From NCBI GenBank assembly GCA_033002965.1, contig JAURVB010014425.1:1-64000 (forward strand): 64,000 nucleotides of DNA, given 5' to 3'. Below, piece after piece: positions 23,513-36,805 of this stretch. The stretch is from Piper betle (taxonomy: Eukaryota; Streptophyta; Magnoliopsida; Piperales; Piperaceae). The position numbers and the translations under genes were made by a program. How positions within the stretch are numbered: the first letter of the stretch is position 1; the number at the start of each line of letters is the position of its first letter. The notes under the pieces were generated by a model. That model was not told the origin of the DNA. It saw nothing but the letters and a program-made list of their open reading frames with translations, and ran no database searches.

Positions 23513-23519
23513 TATAAAT
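23513..23519 (+). promoter_or_regulatory. Probable TATA box of the MYB gene
   Basis: TATAAAT about 100 bases before the MYB start codon, preceded by a pyrimidine-rich stretch (about 23475-23508). Both are common in plant core promoters and fit a short 5' UTR. Confidence 0.6.
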
Positions 23520-23619
23520 TACAACAAACCTCATACAAAAGCTTGTGACACAATGCTTTGGAGATCAGAAGACTAACTGACCACCATCGGAGAAGAGGAA
23601 AGGAAGTGAGAGGGGTGAG

Positions 23620-24010
23620 ATGGGTAGAGCTCCTTGTTGTGACAAAGCCAACGTCAAGAAGGGGCCATGGTCACCAGAAGAAGATGCCAAGTTGAAGGCC
23701 TATATTGAGGAGCATGGAACTGGGGGCAATTGGATTGCCCTCCCCCAGAAAATAGGTATGCAAACGGACCGTTCCTACATATATCCAGTTCTCTTCCATT
23801 CTTTAATTTCGCGTTCATGACCATAAATCAATTGAATTGATCTGTATTCTACATGGGTTTTTTTGCCTTGAAGGTCTCAAACGATGTGGAAAGAGCTGTA
23901 GACTTCGATGGTTGAATTATCTCCGGCCTAACATCAAGCACGGAGGTTTCTCTGAGGAAGAAGATAACATCATCTGCAGCCTGTACATCAGCATAGGAAG
24001 CAGGTGTGCG

Positions 24011-24058
<48 letters not shown>

Positions 24059-25081
24059 CTAATTCTCTTCAAATCTAATTAATCAGGATAAAACCTTATA
24101 TTTATCTAGCTCATCTAAAGCAAAACCCGTCACAAAAAAAATGGCAAGATAGGATTTTGATTTTCCTATGTATATGTTTTGATGCTTATCTATACATCCT
24201 TTTTCTTTGTAAACATAAATATGATCAGGTGGTCTATCATTGCTGCGCAATTGCCAGGGAGAACTGACAATGATATTAAGAACTACTGGAACACAAGATT
24301 GAAGAAGAAACTTCTTGGCAAGCAAAGGAAGGAGCAGCAGGCCAGGAAGGCAGATTGTGCTCTCAAAGAGGAAATAAAGAAAGAGACCGTTAATGGTGGA
24401 AGCCTTATGTTTGGTGGGAATTCTACAACTCATCAGGTCACCCCCTACTGGTCTCCTCAGCAGGCCTTGCCAATTTCAATCCCTTCTCCAATTCAAGATT
24501 CTCGCACCACGAATGATCAAGCTTCACTCAAGAGGTTATTGATCAAACTTGGTGGAAGGTTTTCTGATGGTATTGATGAAACAGTGATACCACCTGTGAG
24601 TGCTACTACCAATAGATTGACATCCTATGTCCCAATAGACCTTTCTTCCTCCACACCAAATTTCTATGGAATTAGTTCTGATTACAAGACATATATCACA
24701 AGTACTTCTGAGGGCATGGATTCTTTGGGTACTGATCAAAGTTGCTCTTGGCAGGTTGATCAAATCCAATTCATTAACAGCGGCTCAAGTAACATGTTAC
24801 AAACTGCTGATCATTATAACCACATCTCAAATGAACTTGAAAAAATCATTTACAGTAGTAGTAATAGTCAGACACAGAGAATAGGAAGTGATCTTGATTG
24901 TTTCTATGGTGGTGGAATGGCTAGTGATGATCAAAACTGTGGAACAAGTTGTGGAGAAAGCAACATGAACTGGTATGATATCAGATCCTTGATTCATCCT
25001 CCTCTAAGTTCCACCAATTATGAAGGAAGAATGTCTCATGAATATATTACCACTCAAACGAGGTACCCTGGTCTTCAGTAG
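23620..25081 (+). CDS. R2R3-MYB transcription factor, RAX/MYB36-type (subgroup 14)
   Basis: Three exons, 23620-23755, 23874-24003 and 24229-25081, joined at GT-AG sites, encode 372 residues. The introns interrupt codons 46 and 89, the standard positions for plant R2R3-MYBs. R2 carries W17, W38 and W58; R3 carries F71, W90 and W109. The N-terminus ([18 protein letters not shown]) and blocks such as [19 protein letters not shown] and [16 protein letters not shown] place it in subgroup 14 (RAX1-3, MYB36, MYB68, MYB87). IICSLY and the KQRKE block point to the RAX side. These are nuclear DNA-binding factors; family members control axillary meristem formation or Casparian strip differentiation. The C-terminal region (residues about 110-372) is serine/threonine-rich and variable, and ends in TRYPGLQ. 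Intron 2 contains a (TA)n tract. The gene appears intact; which paralogue it is needs a tree. Confidence 0.93.
24013..24050. repeat. (TA)n microsatellite in MYB intron 2
   Basis: About 19 TA units starting ten bases after the intron 2 donor. A candidate for length variation between individuals; not expected to alter the coding sequence. Confidence 0.9.
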
Positions 25082-25234
25082 CAGCTATTATATGGGTGTA
25101 CATGATAGTGTAATTAACCTGTACCAGTATTTGATATGGTGGGATTATTATGAGAGGCCAGACCCCTGAAAAAAAGAACATATAGTTTCATGACATTAAT
25201 TATTTGCTGTTTATTTTCATCATTGGTTGGTATA

Positions 25235-25282
25235 ATATATATATATATATATACATGTGTGTGCGCGCGCGCGTGTGTGTGT
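25235..25282. repeat. 48-nt alternating purine-pyrimidine tract
   Basis: An unbroken purine-pyrimidine alternation: TA repeats, then ACATGTGTGTG, then a CGCGCGCG core and GTGTGTGT. It begins about 150 bases after the MYB stop codon. The GT/CG part is the classic kind of sequence that can adopt Z-DNA under supercoiling. Confidence 0.85.
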
Positions 25283-25874
25283 TTGCATCATCTTTTAGTT
25301 TCAAAAAAAAGGAAAATATGCACATTTCATGCAAAACTAGTCTTTTAGACTATAGCCAACAAGTAGAAAACGTTCAAGAAGAAGGAATCTGATCAGGAAA
25401 GTAAAATCTTTGACTAGTTTCTACTGAGTTTAGTAATGAGTAAGTAATGATGTGTAGAGTGATCTTAAATTCTATACTGTTAATGATTGATAAAAGGCTA
25501 TCACTGGGAACAGAAAAGTAGAAAACTTGTCTCCATGTTTTGGCAACATCTTATTCGGAATTAGTTGATGGGGTATCCAAGAGCGTCTCTATTTCCTTAG
25601 TTGTTATTTTCATGTCTCCACTAAGACCATGCATTATTCATACAAATGCCTTTCGCTTTATTTCACTGTGGAGATCAGTGTGCAGTGACTTGCCTAAGAC
25701 CATATGTGTCCCACGATTACTAGATCATTCACATGAACAAGTTAAAATTTTCATGTTGACTTTTGTTACAATATTGATGGTAACTTTGTCCAATTGTTCT
25801 TGAATGTTCATGTATAACGTTTAATTATTCCCATGGAGATCTAATACAACTTGAAGATTTACGTAAACCCATCT

Positions 25875-25919
<45 letters not shown>

Positions 25920-28900
25920 GTGTCTTTTTGTTTTTACGTGTCATATTTATTGGTCCCAAAATGTAGGTTAGCTATCAATTTATATATGATGCAAACCCAT
26001 GTCACTAGCTAGCTGGAATAGGATGTTAACGGTAGTATTGAAGATCATGACGATAATGTTTAACATATTTAATTAAATATACAACGACCATTAATTTGAT
26101 GAGGTTGATACACGAAATTAATTAAGCTAGGCTAGCTGATATAGTAATTATATATTTAGCATATGTAACATACAACATCAATGTGGTGGTTTGAGCTAGC
26201 AATTTGTTTGGATATTTATCATCTCTAATCAGAACGGCGCGTCCATCTACCCATCGTTGTCAAAACATTCATTGCAGAAGCTTGATATATGAAACTACCA
26301 AAATCTTGTGCATGCAGTACTGTTGTGGGCATATTAATGTTACCGCTCACGATAACGTATGTTTTAAAAAATATGTTATCTTGAATTAAGCAGGAAGAGA
26401 GAAAGGCTAGGCTAACTAGACAACTAGAGATTACCTTCGGCGCCTTGCGAAAGGGGACTCACACTAATTCAAGTTGCACATCCCTCATCAGGTTTTGATA
26501 ACCTACCCAGACTTTTTGGTAAACAATTTTATCTCTCACTTGCACGGCTCGTTTTATCATTGGGGGGACGAACTAATTGCAGACTATGATGTTGTCTGTG
26601 AGTGGACAAAGGCACGCTAGCTGGAGAAAAAGCTATAAGAGGACAATATCCAAAAAGTTGAGACTCATTATCTGAAAGGCTGGTGATGGTTAATTTTAAT
26701 CAAGTTCCTAATCAGCTTCCATATATTGAGAACCCTTTTATAACTTGCATTATGCCATTGGGGAAGCCATCTAGTGAAAGACCATATCTCTAATTATGCG
26801 CGGCTCATGTTAAAAAACAAACCCCGTCTTGTTCCCCCGGAAAAGGATGCACATATATACAGTACTGTCATATGCGACCTTGTAGGATGTATACATTTAA
26901 CACGGATCGAAACTCTTCTCCACTGGATGGTTGGCACAAGCTCACACAATACAGATAATACATTTTAAAATGTAAAGACGGAAACAACAAGACTTGTTAT
27001 TGATAGTGAAAATTGTTATCTGCAGGATTTTGGTACATGCATTTTGCATAATATTATCGAACCTCATTTATTTTGTGTACGATCTAATCTGCTAATGTTT
27101 TTGGGTTTCTTCTCGTGTATCACCGGTTAATTCATAGCGCCAATTTTGGCATAAAATAAGATTTTTAGCATATAAGAAAAAAGGTCATTAATTGGCATCA
27201 GAAATATCGATTTGCAAATTAATAAAAAATTCCTAAAAATAAGATTACTATGATCCTCAAACTGATAACTTAAGTTACAGCTTGAAAGAAAAAGAGTTTA
27301 CTCTATTCCTAATTGAATTGTAACCGACATTGGAAAATATGTCATGTGTGGATATTTTTATGTAAATTTTCCAGTGGTTGAGCAACATTTTTGTATAAGC
27401 TCAAAGAGTTTACTATAAGTTACATAGAGGGAGATCCATTCAATATCTACTTAATTATCTAATACTGCTGTGAACATTTTGGATCGACACCGTAAATAAC
27501 AACTTCTCAAAAGAAAAAAACCTCGATCTGTTCGAGTATATATAGCAGGGCCATTCAATATTTACTTTGATTATTTATCATCAGATAAAGGAGTTGAAGC
27601 TTGGCCCAGCTCAATTCATTATGTTATTGACAAAATCATATCTTCAAAAAAAAAAAAAGAATTACGTTGTGTTTGGTGGAAGGGTTCACATCTTCACCAA
27701 ATCTTGGCCTAACCCGTAATATACCCTACCCAAAATTTGGCTCAACTTGGTTGAATATGCTACCCCAGACAGAAATTAGAATAGAGATAGCATTGACTTT
27801 GAGTTTATCATAGATTAAATTTGCATAAATGAAGGGTCACTTTCAGAGCAGTATAGAAGTCTGCAAATCCATCCAAAGGAATGAGATGACGAAAAGATTT
27901 ATCATCTAACTTCAATAGTTGCAGTTTTCTCTAGAATTGTACTCTTTAACTAGCTCTATCATTGGAATTAGAGTGTCTGGTCTGCCCATTTTGAATGTGA
28001 ATGTGAATATATTCTAGAGCTCCTGACCATGAATATTCCCTTTTGATCTGTGTCATGCTCAGGTAATAAACAATATATATATATATATGGGAACATTACT
28101 GGAACCAATTACTTATACAAATTATGTCACAACTACTGTATCTGTGGTGGTGGTATTCGTTCTAGAGAGGGCATTGCTTTTTAATTCAGATGTCTGACTT
28201 TGAACTTGAAAAAAGGATTTGGTAGACAAAAGGGTCTTGTTTTGTTAGAACAGGTTGACATGATTTGAAAGAATTTGCGACTTTCAGTCGGTGATAATAA
28301 TTTTTTTGGGAAGGGGTTGATGGATGAGGATCTGTTGACTGATGTTTAATTATCCTAATTGTTTTTCCATAATGAGAAAAGAGTGTTTACACCCTGGTAT
28401 GGTTATTTTATATGTATCAATAATTCCAACAGGTAGACAATATTAGTTAATTTGCATATATAAAGATCAAGAGATTATTTATAAATTGCTTATGGAAATG
28501 TATAGCCTTAGGTTAATTATGAGTTGGCGACAATGTTAGACAAACTTTGCAGCAACATCGTCAATGGGGATCCATCAACAAACGTCAAAGCATGATGAAA
28601 ATGCAAGTATGTGTTCAGACACACTTGGTCTGTAGTAGCCGGTGTGGCAGCCACAGTGCTTGGATCGATGAACTATGAACAGTGGTTTTAGCTCGGGTTT
28701 ATATGTGTCCAGTTGTTACCAATGTTTACCAGCTGCGACAAAAGTTTTAGTTATTAGTCAAGATAAACTGTGAGGACTCATGAGGTGTTCTTGATCATCT
28801 TTCCTCGGACAACCGCATATCATTGTGAGTCTTTCTGATCGCCTGTCATTCTGTCACTCACTCGAATGCCTTGGAACAATCTATAATGTTATAAGAATGT

Positions 28901-31012
28901 TGATTTAATTAACTTTTTGCCTTTTGGCCTGGTGTAATATAAAGCTGACAGCGTTGATTATTCTGCTTATGATCCGTTGTAAAGCAATGCTTAATGGGGA
29001 AGTGATGGTTCAACGATTCAAGCAAAATTAATACAAAAAAACACTCACAGCTTTTTGGTAGCTCATGCATGCTACATGGCATATGTATATATTGATAAAA
29101 ACCCTAACACAAACAGACAAACATAAGAGTTATGTCATCACTGACATCAGTCGAGTTAAGAATACAGCTCACTTGTGTTTATGGCCTACAATACATGTAC
29201 ACTTAATAGCATTTGCTAAAAGGACTAAGATAAATAAGGGGCATATCATTGACGATCGACAAAAAAAAACTAAATTAATTAACCATGAAATCAAACACAT
29301 GTATTGTCTATCTTAAGTTAATTTTCATGGTATCCAAAAGTATATATGTGAATACAACAAAGTGTCGGAAATGAGACAATTCATGTAATAATCAGTGTGC
29401 ATTCATTCCTTTGAATGTTCTTTGGTACCTCGCAAAGCGGGGAGCTAGCCTTGTGCATTGCCGACATCTTTTTTTAAGATAATAATCTTATCTACTTGCA
29501 CAGAGAATTTTATAACGAAATAGAATGTGTAACCGAGGAACATTGATATTAACAATTTCATCAGTGGGGTGGAATTTCTCCTTCCAATAAGGTGAAGATT
29601 AGAAAGAGTCCTAAGCTAAACACCAAGTCCTCTTTGTATGGACTTGCCAATGGACATAAAGGGGTCCGTGATTGAGGGTTTTGCCTTAAAAACATGACAA
29701 AAGATAGGAGACGATCCTCAACACCACTTTTCCAGCCTTGTTCAATAGAATAATCAAATACCCATTTCTTATTACTTCTTGACGCAGACACTCAATTATT
29801 ATTAGAGCAAGAAAATTATTCTCCCTGACTATTTTAGTGTAGGGACTATAATACGATCATATTAGGGCTTCGAAGGAGTAGAGGGCCTGACCGTGTAACC
29901 ATTTATATTCTCTGTCCAAGAAGAAGACGTTGATTTCTTTAACTCTAACTGGTGTCATGTCAAGTCGGGAAGGCATATTGGGATAAGGACAGTTAATTAG
30001 AGAATAGGAATAGTGTAGCTTCGGACCATTAGATTAATTGATGGTCACTTGATTTGGATCTCATTATTAGATGTTAGTGCATATATTTAATCGTTAAACG
30101 TCCTTGTTTCGACTTTTGAGATGTTCAATTAAATAAAGCTATTGATTTATAAGTAGCAAGGGCCCTCACTTGATCGTTGAACCGTCAATTTCTCATCACG
30201 AGGCTAGCTAGACCTTTGGCACGTTTAACTTGGAGCTGCTGCTCAAATCAAATGGGTGGATGCCCACTTGCTTCTAAACGTGCATTAAGCAAAACCAAGC
30301 AAATAATATATCATTTTATTTAACTCCCATGGCCAAAAATAAACATAAAATTAGTATCCGCTTAAGTAGTTTTTCTAATTATATCTTCAATTTTTAATAT
30401 GAGCTGCTAGATTAAATGAATGAACGAGATTAATTCTTCACAAAAACAATTGGATGCCCTCCTGAACTGTCTGATTTAAAAGCTGTGGTTTTAGTTAGAA
30501 CTGCTTAAAGCATTCTCTAAAAGTAAAGGCCGCGGTACTCTCCACTCATTTAATTTTGCTACAAAAACTGGAATAATTAAAAAAACCTATTTTAATACAA
30601 AATTACCGTATACAGTTTTTTACCAAAAAATGAGAGATTATTTTCGTAATTACTAGCAAGTAAGAGAAATGGGCACAATTACCTGTGGGTGAGAAAATTC
30701 GGAGACTCATCTTCATTATCTTTCACTTTCAAGAGTTAGGCTAAGTGTATAATGTTTTATTAAAAGGAAAAATACAGTGCATCAAAAAATAACTTAAAAT
30801 CGATAAATCATAGGGCCACTAACTAGTGGCAGTACTTAGCTGGAGCTCTGGCAGCCTCCAGTTAGTCAAATTGGCTGCCCTCCGACCAAGATAGGGGCCA
30901 AATCTGGCTGCAAGTCTGGCTTTGTCGGACAAAAAATTATAAGATCAAATCCAAACCACACTAAACAAGAGAGCACCTAATTTAACTATTATAAAAAATT
31001 TTCTCAAACCAT
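25283..31012. other. Large AT-rich spacer, no gene seen
   Basis: No recognisable coding domain, RNA gene or complete element. Landmarks are a (TA)n tract at 25879-25915 and a poly(A) run near 27647. Short open frames (for example 25540-25803, 29065-29316 and minus-strand 29561-29791) are motif-free. The last five bases used, ATCAT (31013-31017), are the left target duplication of the next element. Confidence 0.45.
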
Positions 31013-31017
31013 ATCAT

Positions 31018-31554
31018 TGGTGGGATTAACCAAACAAACCAAATGCAAATCTTATATTTCAATACATAAGGATGAGAAGTACCAAGCAAATATAGAGAGA
31101 GATGACAAGATAATTTTATGTAGAAAACCCTAAATTTGGAGAAAAAACCACGGGGTAAACATCCAGATCAAATTCACTATATCAGAACTTTGATACGGAA
31201 TAGATTCACGGGAGAATAAACTCCTCGATACCAATTTAATGTACTTTTTACAAAATTAGTATAAAGTCGTAAAAGATAATAAAGGAAGAATATTATATAT
31301 TAAGAACTTGGTGAAGTTATCATTGACGATTGTAAGCCAATTTCAACAAAATATTCACCTTTCTTCAATCCACATAATTTTCTTTTCCCTTTGCAATAGT
31401 AGTTTTTCTCCAAAACCCAAAAACTAGAAAACCAAAGAAGAAAAGCGATCATACGTTACTTTTATTCCTTAACTAACCAAATCTGGAAAATCTTAATTTT
31501 TACCCAAAATAGGGTTGTAAGTTCATATATTTACGGAGGAGGGACAACCCAACA
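31018..31554 (-). repeat. 3' LTR of the old copia element
   Basis: About 537 bp. On the plus strand it runs from TGGTGGGATTAACC to ACAACCCAACA. The outer end is set by the ATCAT duplication; the corresponding inner end of the other LTR reads TATTGGG, so two bases there have changed. Confidence 0.8.
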
Positions 31555-31569
31555 AACCTCCCCTTCCCG
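31555..31569 (-). other. Polypurine tract of the old copia element
   Basis: The minus strand reads CGGGAAGGGGAGGTT directly before the 3' LTR, the expected plus-strand priming site. Confidence 0.7.
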
Positions 31570-31738
31570 ACTCCATGAAATACCTCTAGCCAGCATGGGA
31601 AGCTCCATCCATGTCTCCTCCATTCCTGCAGTAAACATGTTTCTCCTTTGACACAACTTTAATCATCATGTCTGAAACATTCTTTTCAGTATGAATTTTT
31701 GTTAGCTCAAGAGATTTACTTTCCAACACATCTCTTAT

Positions 31739-34700
31739 CTAGTGATATCTCACATCAATGTGCTTGCTCCTTGAATGAAAACTTGAATTCTTACTCAGGT
31801 GAATTGCACTCTGGCTATCACAGTGTATTATATATCTCTCCTGTTTAATGTCAATTTCATTCAAAAATCTCTTCGTCCATTGCATCTCCTTGCAAACTTC
31901 TGTAGCAGCAATAAATTCTACTTCAGTTGTGAATAATGCAACACATTTTTGCAACCTAGACTGCCAAGACACAACCCCATTAGCAAAATTAATAACAAAC
32001 CCAGATGTTGGCCTTCTTGTTTCCAAGTCACTTGCCATGTCTACATCGGTGTAGCCAACTAATAAAAGTTTATCACTTTCAAAACACAAACACATTTTAA
32101 ACGAACCTCTCAAGTACCTCATTCTCCATTTAACAGCTTCCAATGTTCTTTTCTCAGATTTGCTAAATGTCTGCTATCCATTCCAACTCCATATGCTATA
32201 TCAGGCCTTGTACAAACTATAGCATACATCAAACTACCAACTGCAAAAGCATAAAAAACCTTTCTCATTTTCTTCATTTTTGTTTCACTCAAGTTACTTT
32301 TCTTCAACTTTAAGTGACCCCCAAGTGGAACTCCAACCGGCTTTGCATCTTTCATGTTGAGTTTTTCAAGTACCTTTTCTATGTACTTTTGCTGTGACAT
32401 CCAAAGCTTTTTAGATCCCCTGTCATGCTGAATGGACATCCCCAAAATTTGCTTTGTCGATCCCAAATCTTTCATTGCAAAGGATTTGTTCAAGTTCTTC
32501 TTTAAACTTGCAATCTTGGCTCCATCATGTCCTACAATCAACATGTCATCCACATAAAATAACAGAATAACAAAGTCACCATCATCAAACCTCTTGATGA
32601 ACACACAGTGATCAGAAACAGATTTCTTATACCAATTCTTTTCCATAAAAGAATCAAACTTTTTATACCACTGTCTGGGAGCTTGCCTCAAACCATACAA
32701 ACTTTTTTTCAGTTTGTACACCATCTGTTCCTTTCCTCTGACTTTAAAACTTTCTAGTTGCTCCATGTATATGGTCTCCTCAAGATCACCATGAAGAAAG
32801 GCCGTCCTCACATCTAACTATTCAACTTCCAAATCCAAACTTGCAGCCAAAGCCAGAACAATTCTAATAGAAGATATTTTAACAACAGGAGAAAAAATTT
32901 CATCGTAATCAATACTTTTCTTTTGTCCGAAGCCCTTCACCACCAACCTTGCCTTGTACCTTGGTTATGTGTTATTTTCTTCATATTTGATCTTATAGAC
33001 CCATTTATTCCCAATACTCTCTTTCCTTGAGGAAGAATTACCAACTCATAGGTGTGATTATCATGCAAAGATTTCATCTCATCTTGCATTGCCTTCAACC
33101 ACTTCTCCTTTTCTACATGAGCTTTGACATCACTGAAATTTTTTTGTTCTCCACATTCAATAATTGTCACATATTCTGATGATGGATATCTTGTTGATGG
33201 AACTGGTTCACGAGCTGATCTCCTCACATTAGTTGGCTGCCCTTGATCATAATCTCCATGTTCTTGTCTAACATCATTAACAACTCATTAGAAATATCAT
33301 CAGACACCACATCCTCACCCTCATCATCACTCGGTGGGGAAATAATTGTGTCATCATGAGCCGCCTCTTCACTTCTAGTTGAGGTTGAAGGATTTTTTAT
33401 CTTTTTCAAGCTTTCCTGAGATTTAGTTTGAGGAACTTCTTCCTTGCCAAAGTCCTCAACTGTTTGATCTTCCCTGAAAACTACATCTATGCTTTGAATC
33501 AATTTTCTATTCTTAGGATCCCAAAGTTTGTATCCAAACTTATCATCACCATATCCCAGAAAAATACATTCCACGGCTCTAGAGTCAAGCTTAATCATTT
33601 GCTCCTTAGGCGCATGTGCAAAGGCTTTACAACCAAAGACTCTCAAATTAGAGTAACTGACTTTTTTGTCACTACAAACTCTTTCTGGTATGTCACTGTC
33701 CAGAGCATGTGTGGGAGATCTGTTGATTAAATAACAAGTTGTGCTCATGGTTTCACCCCAGAAGCTTTTAGGCAACTTAGCTAAAGACAACACACTCCTA
33801 ACCCTTTCAGAGATGGTCCTGTTCATTCTTTCAGCCCTCCATTATATTGAGGAGTATAAGGAACTGTCTTCTCATACCTAATCCCATGCTTCCTACAATA
33901 TTCATCAAACTCAACAGAATAATATTCACCACCATTATCACTTCTAAGACATTTCAAGAGCTTACCAGTTTCTCTTTCAACCAATACATGAAAATTCTTA
34001 AAGATGCCAAAAACATCACTTTTATTTTTCATGCCATAAGCCCACACCTTCCTAGAAGTATCATCAATAAAAGTAACAAAATAAATAGAACCACCAAGAG
34101 ATTTTACCTCTATAAGCCCACACACATTAGAGTGTACCAACTCAAAAACTTCTGACTTTCTTATACTTGTGCTTGCAAAGGATGTCCTACATTGTTTCCC
34201 GACCAAACAATGGTCACAAGGACTAATTATGATGTCCTTGACCTTAGGAAGGAGATTTAAATTCTTCAAAGTCTCTAGTCCCTTCTCACTCATATGTCCC
34301 AATCGATAGTGCCACAAATCAGCAGTGGAATCAAATGAGGAGATATTAACCTCCCTTCGAACTAGACTCGTCTCAGTTTTGTACAAACTGCAATACTTCT
34401 TCCCTTTAACAACAACAAGAGAACCTTTCACAAGTTTCCACACACCTTGTGCAAATTGTGAACCAAATCCTTCATCATCAAGCACTTCGGTTGACAACAA
34501 ACTCATCCTCAAATCTGGAATATGTCTAACATTTTTAAGCACCAATCTGTAACCCATGTTTGTTACTATATACACATCTCCAAGTACCATAATTTTGAAA
34601 GTATCACTATTTCCCATCTTCACTATACCCAAATTTGAAGATTCATACGTAGCAAAGAAATTTCTGCTTGGAATTGCATGAAATGATGTTCCCGAGTCAA

Positions 34701-35570
34701 CTACCCAACTAGCATCACAACTAGCTGTCAAACAATCATTCCCACAATCAGAAAGAATCACCATGTCATCATGCACAACATTAGTGTTTGTTTCTCCTTG
34801 ATCCTTGTTGTCCTTATTTTTCAAGTCTTTCTTGAGCTTCCAACAATCCTTCTTCATATGACATGTCTTGTCACAATAATAACACTTCAAGTGCTTCCTG
34901 GATTTAGACCTTCCTCGACTCTTGTCCCTTCTGTCTGTGTCTCTATTTCTCGATCTACCTCGTGCCGTTTCTGACACTAATGCATGAGATCCTGAAATTG
35001 GTAGAGATTTTCTTCTCACCTCCACATTCAGTAAATTGTTTGTTACCATGTCCATTGTGAGTTTTTCATCTGGAGCAGCATTGCTCAAAGATATCACCAA
35101 TGTTTCCCAACTCTCTGGCAAAGTGTTGAGGAGCAGGAAAGCTTGTCATTCCTCATCTAGAGTCATTTTCATCCTGGCAAGTTGAATAATAATACTCTTC
35201 ATCTCATTGAGATGCTCACTTATGTCAGTTCCATCCTTATACCTCAAATTCACCAATTTCTTTATCAAAAGGGTCTTTTGCCAGCAGTATTCCTCTCATA
35301 AACTTCTTGAAGTTTATCCCATATTGCTTTTGAGGAAGTCAATTCAGAAACATGATGATACACAACTTCATCTACCCATTGTCTCAAAAAGGCTATAGCC
35401 TTCCTATCCAACTTATTGCAGTCTTTTTCAGTCACCTCTGCCGGTTTCTGACCAGTGATAGGTTCATATAGATCCTTGAAATATAAATGATCAATTATTT
35501 TTCCTTTCCAATACTGCCAGTTACTAGGCCCCTGAAGAAATATCATCTTAACATACTTTTCATCAGCCAT
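31739..35570 (-). pseudogene. Broken copia gag-pol polyprotein
   Basis: Pieces in order on the minus strand: gag N-terminus 35570-35265 (MADEKYVKMIFLQGPSNWQY); gag C-terminus through integrase 35121-33823, with zinc knuckle CYYCDKTCHMKKDC, protease VVDSGTSFHA, LWHYRLGHMSEKG, and integrase VHSNVCG and RSDNGGEYY; integrase C-terminus 33826-33224 (MNRTISERVRSVL...); start of reverse transcriptase 33227-32937; reverse transcriptase core 32811-32119 with FYVDDMLIVG; RNase H 32143-31739 (GYTDVDMASDLETRRPTSG, then SKHIDVRYH). Several frameshifts and stops separate them, including a stop within gag between 35265 and 35121 and one at 31739, where the frame would otherwise continue. The integrase catalytic glutamate falls at the frame break near 33825. 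No active protein can be expected. Confidence 0.9.
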
Positions 35571-35672
35571 CTTATTGAAATATAAATCACAGATTCACCA
35601 ACTAGGCTCTTAAAAATTTCGTCGAACACCTGGTGGGCATCAATATCAACAACCAAAACTTGCAAATCTCTT

Positions 35673-35685
35673 GGCTTTGATACCA
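35673..35685 (-). other. Primer binding site of the old copia element
   Basis: The minus strand reads TGGTATCAAAGCC a few bases after the 5' LTR, close to the initiator tRNA-Met complement used by copia elements. Confidence 0.8.
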
Positions 35686-35687
35686 CT

Positions 35688-36208
35688 TATTGGGATTAAC
35701 CAAATAAACCAAATACAAATCTACTATTTCAACACATAAGGATGAGAAGTACCAAACAAATATAGAGAGATGACAAGATAATTTTACGTGGAAAACTCCA
35801 AATTTGAGGGAAAACCCACGGGGCAAATGGCCAGATCAAATTTATTATATCACAATTTTGATACAGAATAGATCCACAAGAGAATAAAATCCCTAATACC
35901 AATTTAATGTACTTTCTACAAAATTGATATAAAGTCATAAAAGATAATAAAGAAAAAATATTACAGATTAAGAACTTGACGAAGTTACCATTGACAATTG
36001 CAAGCAAATCTTAACAAAATATTCACATTTCTTCAATCCACACAATTTTTTTCTTCCTTTGCAACAACAGTTTTTCTCCAAAACCCAAAAACCAAAAACC
36101 AAAGAAAAAAGCGTTTACTCCTTTCAACTAACTAAATCTAGAAAATTTTGATTTTTCCCCAAAATAGGGTTATACGTTCATGTATTTACAAATAGGGACA
36201 AGCCAACA
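35688..36208 (-). repeat. 5' LTR of the old copia element
   Basis: About 521 bp. On the plus strand it runs from TATTGGGATTAACC to AAGCCAACA. It aligns along its whole length with 31018-31554 but with many substitutions and small gaps. Followed by ATCAT (36209-36213). Confidence 0.85.
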
Positions 36209-36213
36209 ATCAT

Positions 36214-36805
36214 GACTTATGTAAAAGTTCAATGTAATTTTCCGTGGACATTGCGTCACTTCTTGTGATGGCAGAGACTTGTAAAGAAATTTATGAAAGC
36301 ATCGATTCAATTGTTATTTGTCAAAGGAGAATCACAATAAAGATAAAATTCTACTTGTCAATACCTGAAAAAAAAAATGAAGATTTATAAAACGAAAATC
36401 AATTTGATTCTCACGTGAATGATATTCGACTTTACATCTATTCAAGTTAATTTTGCCATCACAAAAAATTGAACAGTTTATATCTCATTACTCTAGCTTG
36501 TAGTCCCTTCAAACCTGAAGTCATTTTTTTGTCGAACTCCTTGAAAGGTAGAAAGGCTTCAATTCGATCATACGCTGACCAATGTCAGTGCAAGAGCCAA
36601 AGTTGGATGCAGCATATACCTTGTGCTTGTAAACTAAAATTTTTTTATAAGAGTATGCCTTTTAGCTGGGAAACATGTACAATGAAAGATCAATGGACGG
36701 CCTCCCCACTAACCTGATTTTATCCTGCAAAGAAATTGGCAGACGGCCATTTAAATACATCAACTGTATTCTAGATTACACACATAAGATTTAAACCATT
36801 AAAGC
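36214..36805. other. Spacer between old copia element and OSCA pseudogene
   Basis: AT-rich; may include the 3' UTR of the pseudogene. The open frame at 36469-36717 has no recognisable motif. Confidence 0.4.

Larger units (their letters stand above)
31018..36208 (-). mobile_element. Old, degenerate Ty1/copia retrotransposon
   Basis: A minus-strand element with LTRs at 35688-36208 (5') and 31018-31554 (3'), flanked by the target duplication ATCAT (31013-31017 and 36209-36213). On the minus strand the LTR starts TGTTGG. The primer site TGGTATCAAAGCC is at 35685-35673, and a purine-rich tract just before the 3' LTR reads GGGAAGGGGAGGTT. The LTRs differ at dozens of positions and by small gaps, so this is much older than the element at 10978-16785. 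The polyprotein is broken into at least six frames. Its gag, zinc knuckle and integrase sequences are clearly of another copia family. Confidence 0.92.

Noticed and set aside
24083..24433. 116-codon minus-strand frame
   Set aside because: It is antisense to exon 3 and intron 2 of the MYB gene and has no family match.
31848..34974. Plus-strand open frames across the old copia element
   Set aside because: They are antisense shadows of the gag-pol remains on the minus strand.
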